Positions 22,355 through 32,530 are shown, counted from the stretch's first letter. The stretch is DNA of 64,000 bases from Kappaphycus alvarezii (GCA_002205965.3 NADL03000532.1:1-64000), one strand, 5' to 3'. The notes: generated by a model from the letters alone, not told the origin. Numbers and translations: made by a program.

Positions 22355-22888
22355 TTATTTCTCATTCTCTAAATCAGATCCAAACAACTCCTCTAAAATA
22401 TCCATGCTGTTCAAGCAGTCCCCACAAACATCTGCGAATGGCTCACAGCTCTCTATTTCCCCCTGGGAGATATCTAGACTACTAAAGATATCTCCATCCG
22501 GTTCCATCGTTGGCACAACTTGATCCATACTCTCCATTCCAGGCCCCACCAGTCCAACACTTTCCATGCCCCCTGTTCCCTCATCGTCCTCCTCCTCCTC
22601 CTCCTCCTCCTCCTCCTCCTCCTGAGCCTCATACACTAGCTCAGGGGCTAACCATTCCTCGAAGGACTCCCCGCTCTCCTCCTCGACCTTCTCAGCCTCT
22701 CCCTGACTTACCTCCCTCGCTTCTTCTTCTATGAAGAGGCGGCGAACGAACTCGATGATTTGCTTCTTTGTTTGCCGCCGGATGTAGTCGTCGGCATCGG
22801 CTGGCCCGTAGGCGGCGAGACGAAGGCCATTGATGGGACGGGAAGGGCGGTTTTTGGAAATAGGGACAGAGGGGCGAAGGTTGTTCAT
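22355..22888 (-). CDS. Small acidic protein, intact member of a four-copy family
   Basis: A 177-residue protein with no recognised domain. Residues 1-60 form a basic/helical N-terminal module (NLRPSVPISK, then ADADDYIRRQ and FVRRLFIEEEA). This is the part conserved in the three decayed relatives. The rest is strongly acidic, with a run of about 11 Glu near residues 90-100, and ends in another acidic segment. No signal peptide or membrane segment is seen. Upstream, CTATTTAAACCCC near 22993-23005 is a possible TATA element. An LTR-like module begins right after the stop. The gene could be cargo of a non-autonomous LTR element or a frame inside a long LTR. The function is unknown. Confidence 0.65.
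   Translation of the reverse strand: MNNLRPSVPISKNRPSRPINGLRLAAYGPADADDYIRRQTKKQIIEFVRRLFIEEEAREVSQGEAEKVEEESGESFEEWLAPELVYEAQEEEEEEEEEEEDDEGTGGMESVGLVGPGMESMDQVVPTMEPDGDIFSSLDISQGEIESCEPFADVCGDCLNSMDILEELFGSDLENEK
22583..22623 (+). repeat. (TCC)n / (CTC)n trinucleotide tract
   Basis: About thirteen consecutive CTC triplets encode the poly-Glu run on the minus strand. The length is probably variable between alleles. Confidence 0.9.
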
Positions 22889-23362
22889 TTTGATAGACGT
22901 TGGGGAACGGGAGGCAATGTAGGGTGTTTTGGGTGTGTGTGGGGAGAGTGGTGATGAGTAAAATGATCGGGGGCATTTGGAACTTAGAATAAAGGGGTTT
23001 AAATAGGCTTCCGGGGCAAGTTCTATAGATTAGGAATAGGTAAAATAAATCTGCAAGGGATTTTGCAGTAGTGCATTTGCGCCCTTCTTCTCAAAAAAGG
23101 CGAATTTGGAGGAGGAGGTAAGCTAAAAGGGAAAGAGGACTTGATTCGGGGTCGATTCGGAGGGTTAAATACAGTATAAAAATATCTAGATAAAATGAAA
23201 GTAAATTTGGAAATGACGGTGGGAGAAGTTAGGGGCGGGATCGTTGTAGGTTTCTGGATTACACGAGGGGAGGACCATTTCCTGTATTACGTGAAGGGAG
23301 TACCATTTCCTGTATTAATTGAGGGGAGGACCCTTTTTTTGTATTACACTTTCCATTCATTT

Positions 23363-23563
23363 TCAGTAAGTACAAAGCGCATCTATTTGAAATAATATTT
23401 CATAAATTCCTGGAGAGTTCAGGTCGATAAACGGAATTTGGCCTATAATCGAGCCGTGCGCCGGTAAACTATGCCCATGTGCTGGCACCTGAGTAAATGC
23501 CACCATAAAGCCCTCCGCTTGTTGCGAAATAATGACCTTTCTTTCGAAGCGTCCAAATACCAA
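23363..23563 (-). other. Open stretch that may be an exon
   Basis: A 66-codon minus-strand frame beginning MVFGRFERKV and containing AHGHSLPAHGSIIG and PFIDLNSPGIYE reads like protein rather than noise. I do not recognise a family and see no start context or splice sites I would defend. It could be one exon of a small gene or chance. Confidence 0.25.
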
Positions 23564-23586
23564 ACCCTTTCCCGGCCTTGTAAGAA

Positions 23587-23629
23587 GGGGGGAACGTTTG
23601 GGTGTTTTACTCTTGGAAGGTATATCCGA
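23587..23629 (-). mobile_element. 43-bp interspersed insertion with 11-bp target duplication
   Basis: CTTGTAAGAAG at 23576-23586 is repeated exactly at 23630-23640. The 43 bases between are the terminal core of the interspersed repeat (GGGGGAACGTTTGGGTG to GGTATATCCGAT). This is the clearest of the ultra-short insertions. Confidence 0.8.
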
Positions 23630-24349
23630 TCTTGTAAGAAGTGAACTTGTAGATTTCCCTTCGAAGTAGAACTGGTATTTGTTTTATGGATGAAAAGTTA
23701 CAGACTAGGAAATTGAGAGTGAGTTAGCACGTTTGACAATCCTGTCCATGCGTTTGTCACATGCATCACTTCATCAATGTATGTACATATGTTTCTCACA
23801 ATTCTTCCCTCGCAAAAGCACACGCCCCTTATCACACATATTCTGTCGTTGATGCATATGTGTTTGTCACACCCATTCACGTAAAAACTTCAGTGCGCTA
23901 TATCAGAGCTTCATTCCCTTGCGCCCCGGCGTGTGACTGCTCGATGTCGAATGAGTATCAGATAGTTATGATGCAGCTAGAAATCTCCTTCTCATCATGT
24001 CGCACTCAAACTCTCTAAGGACCTATGACAGCAGACCACGCCCGCAACCACTCCGGAAATATTTACTATGACAGTGCGATTGAATTCCGGAAAGAGTCCA
24101 TGACGATGGAAATCGAAATCTCCCTCTCAATTTCAGTCATGATTGCGCTAATGAGCTTGATTCGCAAATATTGAAAGGATTCGGTTTGAAGCAAAGAGAG
24201 CACCAACCGGTACTTCCCAATTTGTATCTTTTTCAGAAGTTCAGTAATAGTAGGATCCGAAAGAGGGTTAACAACAAGCAACCATCCACTGGCTTCGGCC
24301 CTGAGGGTTTGCCAAGAAGTCCACTGGAACCCCTTCCTTCCCATTCCTG

Positions 24350-24865
24350 AAGTAATTTATCGTCGTTGGAGACTTGGAAATAAGTTGGGATCAGGAGGTT
24401 TTAGTGCAGTGCACGAAGCAAAGTACTTTGCTACGGGAGAACATGTTGCAGTGAAGGTTGAAGGCCCGGCAACCGTAGCACCCAAAAATGTTGCGAATAC
24501 ATTAAAGGTTAAGAACGAGGTTCCCAACGAGTTGAGACAGAAATCAAAGAACTTAAACGGCTTCGCGAAACGTATACTCTTCGGCACACTTTCGGATCAG
24601 AAGCAAGTCTTGATTCTCCAAAAACTTGGGAGATCCCTCCGGTCTTTTATGGGGACAGCAGCAAATGGAGGCTTCCTCCGAAGACTGTTCTCTTTGTTGG
24701 AATGTAACTTTTACAGTGTTCGAGGAATTACACAGAATCGGCTTTACCCATGCAGACGTAAAGCAAGATAACCTGGTCCAGGGTGAGGATGATCCGAAGA
24801 CAACATTTTTGATTGACTTTGGACTTGCAAGGAGATGCTTTGATCACAATCATACGAAAATCTGA
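24350..24865 (+). pseudogene. CK1-family protein kinase, broken
   Basis: The N-lobe is readable from RRWRLGNKLGSGGFSAVHEA (glycine loop) to HVAVKVE with the ATP-binding lysine. After a frame change near 24525 the segment ELKRLRETYT appears. A further change near 24600-24700 leads to ELHRIGFTHADVKQDN and LIDFGLARR, the catalytic-loop and DFG regions. The HAD in place of HRD and the overall order fit the casein kinase 1/TTBK/VRK group. The frame ends at 24865, before the C-lobe is complete, so the fragment is about half a kinase domain. At least two frame changes and the truncation make it a probable pseudogene. The upstream flank has no start codon I can choose. Confidence 0.6.
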
Positions 24866-25309
24866 GTAGGGAGTTTAAACTTTATTTCGAATGTGTTCGG
24901 ATATTGGAGTTCGATGAAGCCCCGAATTACGAGGGTTTAAGAGAAGTATTCCGAAAGGCCATCGCGAGGCTCTAGATTGTAGATGGTCTTGCAGGTCATG
25001 AGTTTATTCCGTTTCTTTTCGGCCTCTGTGTTGGTCAACGTTATGTTATACACCATTTTGCGGCAGCGTTTAGTACGTGTACCGGGAGGTGAGCTGGAAA
25101 ACAAAGCTAAATCATGTTTGCCCACAATACATTCTGGCGAATACAAATGTTCAAACTAGCAAGTGTTCAATCGCCAAAGTTCAAATTCATATACATACTG
25201 TACTATCAATCAATCCAGCCGTTGAACAAATTCTTAATCCCAATCGCATACCTGCATCAGGTACGGGAATGTTTGGGTTAACTAGGGTGCTACTTGAATG
25301 GGTTGGTAG

Positions 25310-25640
25310 AGGGTGGTCTATGCAAAAAGAACTCATCCGCCACTACGACATCACCAGCAAGGGGGAAAAGGTTTGGGTATACTTCCCAGCAAGGTGAAGT
25401 ATAGACCCTGCACAGACAAAATCATGGCTAAACCTGTGCTCGTAATAACCTCACACGCACGCCCATTTGACGCCTGTCCGTAGCCCCCATCGGGTTGAAT
25501 ATGATAGGGGCGGCTTCCGTAGAAGATAGGGGCTGCTTATCATCGATTTGTGACGTGCAAGAGGGTTTCGGTAGACACGGACGGTTCACCGCAGACTTGG
25601 TCTTGGGTACTTGAAGGAGTGGGGAGGACAAGTGAAACAA
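25310..25640 (+). repeat. Dispersed repeat, inverted partner at 62.76-63.06 kb
   Basis: ACATCACCAGCAAGG, GTAATAACCTCACACGC, CTTCCGTAGAAGATAGG and GGTAGACACGGACGG here have reverse-complement counterparts at 63028, 62957, 62879 and 62831 in matching order. The family is unknown; no open frame is shared. Confidence 0.65.
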
Positions 25641-25695
25641 AGGAAAGAAGAGCCAGATAAATTCCTCCGAAAATACCCTATGGAACAGGGTTCTA

Positions 25696-25838
25696 CCCGT
25701 TTTGCATTTAGTCTCCAAATAATGCTGGCGCGACAGGTTTCTACCCACCGCCCGCATCCGTAGTTAATTTATGAATACCCTCCGCACGCCTCTGTGCGAC
25801 AATGTACAACCCATAAAGATTTACCACCACCACGGGTA
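25696..25838 (+). mobile_element. 3' end of non-LTR family A, plus orientation
   Basis: CCCGTTTTGCATTTAGTCTC through TACCACCACCAC is the 3' terminal ~143 bases also seen at 50205-50345 and 54035-54175. The element ends in an ACC-type short repeat. It abuts a minus-oriented piece of the same family starting at 25839. Confidence 0.75.
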
Positions 25839-26706
25839 TGTAAATGTCCATTCGTAGCGCGGGGGACCCCGAATGCCCAGATGAGTTGGGAACCTGGTAG
25901 AGGAGCGGATGTTCGACGAGGGTGACGATCCCAACTTCCTTACATTAGCGGGCAAGAACGTTGCGGAGGATATGATGACGACGAGTCATTCCGTGTTCGT
26001 ATTTGCAGGTCGACGCGTGTTGACCACTTGGATCTGAGACGGGTGCGATGTCGGCCGAGCGGCGGGAGCAGACCGGACAGCGAGTAGATCCAGGGAATAG
26101 CGCGATGCCGAGACATAGAGCCAGAGCGACTTTCCACGTAGAAGAAGACATGTACGTACCGCGGTGGGGGTGAGTAAGCGAAGAGAAAACAGACGAGGCG
26201 GAGGATGTGCGCGCGGAGAGGAGCCGTGCTCGGTCGTGGGCTGCCGCGGACGAGAACAACCTATCGGACTTCGATAGCATGAGTTCAGTTGTGATCGCAG
26301 ACTGGAGCCTTTCGCCGGGGACCGGCGATGAGCAACGCTCGAAAAGAGCCGTAGCTGTAAGCGACGAAGACAACTGCAGGTGGCGGGAGGATAAGAGCGA
26401 GATGGCGGACCGAGGGATCTCTTCCAAGTGGCGGTCCTGGGAAAGAGTGAGCAGGGCGGAGATAAGTCCAATAGAATCAATTACAGATGCTGCGTAAGCA
26501 GGTTCGGGGGGTTTTGATGCAAAGGCACGCTGCAGCAGCCGTCATGTCCAATGCGGCCTGCTTGATGGCTGGCCTGAAGATAGCATTTTAGGAAGCGTAG
26601 TTCCTTTCCCATTACGGTGTCGGTATACCCTTTTTGAGTCGATTGTGGTTGTCTGGAAAACCATGGGATAGATCGGATATATCTTCCAAGAGTAAAACAC
26701 CCAAAC
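25839..26706 (-). pseudogene. Non-LTR family A fragment, minus orientation (C-terminal part)
   Basis: On the minus strand, the frame SVIDSIGLISALLTLSQDRH (from another copy's equivalent, with frame changes) leads to CPVCSRRSADIAPV...GQHASTC and MTRRHHILRNVLAR, matching 53.1-53.7 kb. These are the zinc-binding cysteines and the segment that precedes the nuclease domain. The fragment stops at GACATTTACATACCCG, where the plus-oriented 3' end begins. The distal part, about 26505-26706, is the same sequence as the interspersed insertion at 19713-19980. Confidence 0.7.
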
Positions 26707-26861
26707 GGTTCCCCCGGCTCAATAATGTCTGAAGTTTGCAGGAGAGGTACTAAGTTTGCACATTAGGTAACATTGCCAAATCGGGGGAAAACTGGTAACA
26801 TCGTTCTTGTCCTCCACATGGCCATATCTCCAAGAAATAATTAGAGAAACGCCACCATTAC

Positions 26862-27582
26862 TGATGTGCGCAAATTCGCGCACGAAAAAAATCTAGATGA
26901 GGACCATGATTGTATACAGTATCGGAATTGGGAAGATATTTTTACAGTTTTTGAATTTGCAAGATATTTTTAATTTGGGTGAGTGTGGCAAATTCGTCGG
27001 CTGATTTTTTCATTTTAGGACACGCTGTCATAGTAGATGTCAGTACAGTTCCAGGTTGTGGGTGATACTACAAGTAGCTCTGAAAGGTCTATATAATGGC
27101 CACATCAATTCCCACCCCTGGCCGATGGGTGGCTGGCATGGGTATGGCACCTAGATATTTACCTTGAGGAAATATCTCCTAATAGTCTCTCTGGTTCACA
27201 CGATTACCGTGAATGCATTTTGTGGTTATTAGTATGTTTGTTTGAGACTTTAAGGGTAGCCAAAAGTCTATATACGCCGAGTAAACTGCTTCCTTTAGTG
27301 GAGGTGAAGCAAGTTGGCAGACAACTTCAAGCCAAGTCCCGAGTAGTAGGAAGTTGAGAGTCAACTTCAGACACAAGAAAACTTTTTCTTACGCTAGTCG
27401 CAGAGCGTCGGTGGTAGACCCTGCCCCTTTTATACTTGCTTGTAGCTTCCTCAACTCTCTTCTATATACACTCCCTTTTGTTCGTTCAACAATACCACGG
27501 CAGCACTTTTGTCGCTCGCAACACCTCCTTCTCAGGGTAATTGGTTCTGAGGATCTCCTCCCCCGCCGATTTACCCCTATCA
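26862..27582 (+). repeat. Left LTR of gypsy copy 2
   Basis: 721 bp, TGATGTGCGC to CCCCTATCA. Both TATA-like sites are present, although the downstream one reads TATATACG here instead of TATATAAG. Confidence 0.97.
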
Positions 27583-27671
27583 TTTGGTACTCTTGTGGAG
27601 GGGGTTGCACCCGAGGTATTCGAGTTGAGCAGTAGTAAGGAACACTTCGGGGGGATTTCTTTTCGGTAATC

Positions 27672-29279
27672 ATGGATCTCAATGCTGCTCGTATAACGTT
27701 CACAGGGGGCAAGACTGAAGACGTTGAGGAGTTTCTTTACACATATGTCAACGTTGTGATGCGAGAGAAGGGCGATGAAGAGAAGGCCGCAAGTATCTTC
27801 GCCTATCTTCATGGTGACGCAAAGCACAAATATAAGTCCAAGTTTATCGACGGGTGGTCTCTTAACGGGAATGGGCGTAACTTCGGTGAGGTATGTGAGT
27901 GGCTTGTGAAAGAGTATGCTAAGGAGGTAGAACCAGATGAGATGATTCGTACCGCCATAGAGGCCCAGCTGAACTTCGACGATTTGTTAAGCTCATTGGT
28001 GTACTTGTGTGATCTTTATGAAAAGTCTGGGTTCAACGCCCAAGCCAAGTACGGAATGCTGCGTAAGGCGGCTATGGGGGATAAGCGGCTCTCCGATTTC
28101 CTCCTCATCAAGGGCCCTCACACTTTTGATGAACTGAAGGGTACCATAGTAGAATTTGTCAAAAATTCGGAGACGTTTCAGTCACTGAGTGAGGTACCGA
28201 GGGAAACCCGCACATCGATGTCTATCGTACATCCTGAAAAAAATTATCAAAGGCCGGCTACTAGTGCAGCGGCATTAGAATCTGTCAGGAGCGATGTCAA
28301 AAACTTGGAAGAAAGGTTGGAAACCCGATTCGATAATCGACTTGACATGATAACCTCGCAGTTGGAAAGCCTTACTCTTACCATTAAGAAGAACCAGTCT
28401 GGGGCCCCTAAAGCCGCAGAAGTCTGTTCTTACTGTCACAAGCCTGGACACTTTGCAAACAGGTGTCCTGATAATCCACATAGAAACACTCGTTGTGGAA
28501 AGTGCGGTCGATATGGGCATCATGAAAGTAGCTGCTGGTCTAAAGACAACAGAAGAGCAAATTTATCGGAAGCAAGGAGTGAGTCAGGACCAGAGGTGAA
28601 AATCTTACAAAATAGAAGGGATCAAAGGTTGACGGATGCCGGTAACGTATCCATCGCTGAAGAGATTAGTCAAGTCAATGTGACAAAAAGGGATGGGGAA
28701 GGGAACATTTTATCGAAGAAACCTAGGCTAGAGTATGGAATGCTGGAGCATATCCCAGCACCTGTACCTCCTCGAACCAAGAGGTCTGATCAAGTTGTTC
28801 CAGGAGTGGGAGTCACTCCGGCCAAGAAGACGAAAAAGAGTAAGAAAGTTAAGAGTATCTCTAAGGACGTACTAGAGTATGTGAAGAGGTACAATTTGGT
28901 GGCTGAGCTTGCATCGGCCCCAACTGGGATAACGTTTGGTCAACTTTTGAGGGGCGACGCAGAGGATGCGAGAAAAGAACTCAAAAAAATTATCAGGTCT
29001 AATAAGTCCGCTAAGGGTAAGAAACTGTTTCTTCAATCGGCCTCGACAGCACCAAGACGTCTTAAGCTGGTACCAGTCAAAGTATTGGGTATGAAAACCC
29101 AAGCTCTCTTCGATTCGGGTGCTGTTCCAAACCTCATTTCAGAAACTTTGGTGACAGATCTAGGTCTCGAAATTACTCCAACGACTCGAAAAATAACTGT
29201 AGCGGATGGAACCGTCTCAAATGTATGGGCACTGTTGACAAGGTTTCCGTGTTCTTTGGGGACTCTAAAGTTGATGTAG
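27672..29279 (+). CDS. gag-pro: Gypsy copy 2 Gag-protease frame
   Basis: This is the cleanest Gag start in the window: MDLNAARITF, with the full G-run after it, running 535 codons. Order: capsid-like region, two CCHC knuckles (28435-28540), Lys-rich linker, and the protease FDSGA near 29110-29124. The frame leaves the normal reading near 29220, where an A run is one base shorter than in the other copies. The last ~20 residues to 29279 are therefore out of frame. Confidence 0.92.
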   Translation: MDLNAARITFTGGKTEDVEEFLYTYVNVVMREKGDEEKAASIFAYLHGDAKHKYKSKFIDGWSLNGNGRNFGEVCEWLVKEYAKEVEPDEMIRTAIEAQLNFDDLLSSLVYLCDLYEKSGFNAQAKYGMLRKAAMGDKRLSDFLLIKGPHTFDELKGTIVEFVKNSETFQSLSEVPRETRTSMSIVHPEKNYQRPATSAAALESVRSDVKNLEERLETRFDNRLDMITSQLESLTLTIKKNQSGAPKAAEVCSYCHKPGHFANRCPDNPHRNTRCGKCGRYGHHESSCWSKDNRRANLSEARSESGPEVKILQNRRDQRLTDAGNVSIAEEISQVNVTKRDGEGNILSKKPRLEYGMLEHIPAPVPPRTKRSDQVVPGVGVTPAKKTKKSKKVKSISKDVLEYVKRYNLVAELASAPTGITFGQLLRGDAEDARKELKKIIRSNKSAKGKKLFLQSASTAPRRLKLVPVKVLGMKTQALFDSGAVPNLISETLVTDLGLEITPTTRKITVADGTVSNVWALLTRFPCSLGTLKLM

Positions 29280-29331
29280 ACTTTCTTGTCATGCCGGATC
29301 TCCCTTTCGATGCAATCATTGGCTGCCCACA

Positions 29332-30417
29332 ATGGAAAGACTAGGAACATGCATTGACTTGGGCAACCAAATGGTTTCAGTTAATATTGACGGCAGAACC
29401 GTGAAGATGCCCCTGGATTTCGACAAAAGCACGCATCCTGAAGATTTAAACGAAACGGACAGTGAAGATTTCACTTCTAGCTATGACAGCGAAGATTCGG
29501 AACCAACTAACACTTTCGGAAGTGGAAAAGGGTACCCTCGGGGGTTAATGAACATGGCATGGGACGATTATGATTCCGGGTTTGAAACAGATGACGACTG
29601 GGATTCTAGGATAAGTTTGAAACCCGAATGTGTTTCTTTTTGCGATGATATCGAATCAAAGGACAGAATTCGGAGCATGAAAGAAGATTACCTTCGCAAA
29701 GAAAATAAGAATACGGCGAACTCCATATATGAAGATGTGAGCACGACGGAAGAGGTCCTTCAAAATATTGAGGTTGAGGATCAAGAAGAAAAAGGGCGCC
29801 AAATGGCAGAAATCCAAGGAAAAGTGCAGCACCTTCCCGCCCCCGCCTCACTGAAAATATCCGACATGTTAACATCTTCCGAAGTAATTGCATGGGCAAG
29901 TCCGAGTAGTAGGAAGTTGAGAGTCAACTTCAGACACAAGAAAACTTTTTCTTACGCTAGTCGCAGAGCGTCGGTGGTAGACCCTGCCCCTTTTATACTT
30001 GCTTGTAGCTTCCTCAACTCTCTTCTATATACACTCCCTTTTATTCGTTCAACAATACCACGGCAGCACTTTTGTCGCTCGCAACACCTCCTTCTCAGGG
30101 TAATTGGTTCTGAGGATCTCCTCCCCCGCCGATTTACCCCTATCAATTACCATACTTTATTCGAATACTACGGACTGGACCTTCACCACATGGTTGCTGA
30201 TGTCTATGGTTGCATTGGACCAGGTTTTTATCAAGGATTTGCAACAAGTCGCCCACTATCACTCCAGCAAGCGTGGTACCTCTGTTGCCGCCGAGAAACA
30301 TTCGCCGAGAAACATTCGCTCCTCGTTAGATTCGTATGCTTGATTGTCCAATACGTTGCTACGTCCGTTAATCGGAGGCGTCTTGACCAAACCACCGATT
30401 TGGCCCATGCTGTGTAA
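29332..30417 (+). pseudogene. Chimeric frame: gypsy protease end/linker fused through LTR remnant into flank
   Basis: From 29332 the normal polyprotein reads through the acidic linker to VIAWA at about 29895. The deletion junction then keeps the frame open through the LTR remnant and past the element end at 30145 into host sequence, stopping at 30417. Residues after the junction are not gypsy protein. Such a fusion is a by-product of the deletion and unlikely to be selected. Confidence 0.8.
29896..30145 (+). repeat. Right LTR remnant of gypsy copy 2
   Basis: Only the 3' ~250 bp of the LTR, from AAGTCCGAGTAGTAGG to CCCCTATCA. Confidence 0.95.
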
Positions 30418-30550
30418 TCCCAGGCCCTGCGCTGTATGGCGCTAGCGGTCTCCTGAGTATTGATCATTAAAGGTAATGCTTTCGTACCATTGTAACCCAG
30501 TACTCTTGAAGAAGAAGAAGACTTTACCAAACAGGAAATGGGGGCTAGCA
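30146..30550. other. Flank of gypsy copy 2; no gene recognised
   Basis: Open on both strands for short distances. The minus strand has RSECFSANVSRRQQ-like residues with a directly repeated GAGAAACATTCGC on the plus strand (about 30293-30319). No family recognised. Confidence 0.35.
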
Positions 30551-30554
30551 GCCC

Positions 30555-30955
30555 TCAAAAGGGGAAAAATCTATCTGAGCAAGGAACGGTTGAGTAGTCG
30601 TCGGTTGATCGCGACAGAAGTTCTTTGTTGTATGAGCGAACTGATAATCGTGAACAAGCGATCCCGCTCCAAGGCAGGGCTACTGCCTTTCCGTAGAGCG
30701 ATGTACTCAGCAATTCTGGACAGACCTCGTTCGGCACGGGGACCGGCAGACCCGTATATATCGAAAGCCATCGGGTGGAAGTCGATACGTAGTTCGGAGC
30801 AGAGGTGGCCATGGCGGAGAGATTCCGCGCGCTCAGATGCAGTAAGGGCAGCGAGGGGCGTGTTAATCCGCTGTTGGGCGTATGGAGCTGAGTGGGGGCT
30901 GATGACAGAGACGTCGTAACCCTGCGGGACGGGAGAGAACTGGACATCATCGATG
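30555..30955 (-). pseudogene. C-terminal fragment of an RLE-type non-LTR retrotransposon
   Basis: Minus-strand MAFDIYGSAGPRAERG, then RIAEYIALRKGSS and LIQQRTSVAINRR, aligns with the fragment at 12280-12870. The upstream part is in a different frame. It belongs to the same group as the C-termini at 53.9 and 63.7 kb. Confidence 0.55.
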
Positions 30956-31639
30956 TACTCTAACCATTATTGAGCGTACTGTGGCACTTTTTTTGTCCTC
31001 TGCCAATCTGTGACTACTTCACGTGGCACTGAAAATAACTCAGAGTGTCTTTCAAATATTAACATAGCCTAAATCATGCTCCCAGTAACAATTTCTGACA
31101 AACGGGCATTCCATCACGGGTACTCAAGCTCAATCTGGTATGGGAAGGGGCACCGAAACATCAGTCTGTCTGTGTAGCGGAAGGGCGGGAGAATTTAGTA
31201 CGAAACCAGTCCTTTCCGCAAATTCCTGCTCTCTTCATCCCGAGATACATTCTTGACATCTCGTTTTTCAAACCAATCGTTCTACCTTTTATTTCGACGA
31301 AAAATATTCGTACAATCTTCTTTGGCTATGAATAAAAATTCGATACACGACGCCAGTTTCCATTTTATGTTTGAAGATTTGGTCCTCTTTTTTCAAAAAG
31401 AAATGATTCGGATCATGATCCGACTCGCCCTACAAATTCAGTTGCGATATTTTATCAAGCAGATGTTTCATTATTGCCGTGAACGAATGCAAACTCAAAA
31501 CTGCAGCATGCAATCGCATTTTTCTCGCCCAAAGTCGTGAAAATTTTCAAAGGCATTATCCTATTTAAAGTTGAAAGCAACGTTGTTGAAGCAGTACCCC
31601 TTCCATTAACCACTTCATCGGCGCACCCACTCTGTCCTC

Positions 31640-31851
31640 AACACTACCAACCTCCTCCCGTCCCTTACTGTCATTAAGTCAACCAGAGCCTAAAGTCCAT
31701 TAACCGTCTGTATTTGATGGCCAATGGTTCAACTGACTACGAGGACTGTCGCAGAGAGATGGGCCAAGAAGGCGTTCGCAGGTGAGTATGTGGAGGAGGC
31801 AGAGGAAAAAAAGGAGGTATTGAAGGTAGAGAAGGATGAGACGTATTTTTA
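31640..31851 (+). pseudogene. Decayed member of the small acidic-protein family
   Basis: CAACCTCCTCCCGTCCCTTA aligns with the NLRPSL start of the family. MANGSTDYEDCRREMGQEGVRR matches the core in a second frame, and GEYVEEAEEKKEV the acidic tail in a third. The ~400 bases upstream (31200-31610) match those upstream of 18.6 kb and 16.0 kb, including ATATTTTATCAAGCAGAT. Confidence 0.65.
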
Positions 31852-32129
31852 ATGAACCTAAGATGAGTACAACTAGGTGAACCCATGGAAGCCACTAATT
31901 TACAGTCCCGGGGGCTTCTTTTTAGGATAGAGGAGCAGTGAAAAATAGTCGTAATCTGGGACTCCACTGCTGAGTAGTAACTACAAGTTTGCGGTTTATG
32001 AGGAGTAGATGGAGAATATTACTATGCCTGAGTAGTCCGTCTATCATTTTGGGCCGTTTGACGGAATTTTTAGGGACTATATTGCAGTTACGTTTATTTT
32101 GAAGGAATTTTTGGTACTTTATCTCAAAG

Positions 32130-32530
32130 ACAGAGATTTTGAGGAGTTTATCTGAGTATATTTCCTGATATTATCTATTGCTAGTCACATTCGTCCACAA
32201 GATTCGTTTTAATGCATTTTATCGTGTTACATATTTTTTGATGCATAAAGGATAAGCTGAGTAAACTGCTTCTTCTAAGCAAAAAAAATCAAGTTGGGAG
32301 ACAACTCCAGCTCCAGACTGAAGTAGTTCAGAGGTTGAAAGTCAACTTACGCCCTAAGAAGCAATTTTACGTTACTTTCGGAGAATAGATGGTATAGTCT
32401 ACCCTTTTTTGACTCACTTGAAACTCCTCGACCCTACCAATTTATCGATGCCTTCTCCCACAGCAATACTTTTGTAACGGACTTGTTGCTTGCAACACTT
32501 CTTTCTTTAGATAATTGGCTCTGCAAATAT
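32130..32530 (+). repeat. Decayed LTR-like module downstream of an acidic-family remnant
   Basis: AAGCTGAGTAAACTGCTTCT near 32251, AAGTTGGGAGACAACTCC near 32291 and TTGCTTGCAACACTTC near 32485 match the gypsy LTR 3' half. It is the fourth instance of this pairing. The segment from 31860 also matches 18.86-19.2 kb. Confidence 0.65.

Larger units (their letters stand above)
26862..30145 (+). mobile_element. Ty3/gypsy copy 2, internally deleted
   Basis: The element has a full left LTR, gag, protease and the linker, then jumps at about 29895 directly into the last 250 bases of the right LTR. RT, RNase H, integrase, the C-terminal domains and two thirds of the right LTR are missing. ATTAC lies at 26857-26861 and again at 30146-30150, a perfect 5-bp target duplication, so both outer ends are original. 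The deletion therefore occurred inside the element, before or after insertion. Sequence is otherwise almost identical to copies 1 and 3. Confidence 0.95.

Noticed and set aside
22510..22734. Pro-rich plus-strand frame
   Set aside because: Antisense of the poly-Glu tract of the acidic protein.
29332..30417. A 361-codon gene spanning the end of gypsy copy 2
   Set aside because: It is a fusion created by the internal deletion; the part after 29895 is LTR and flank sequence read in a chance frame.
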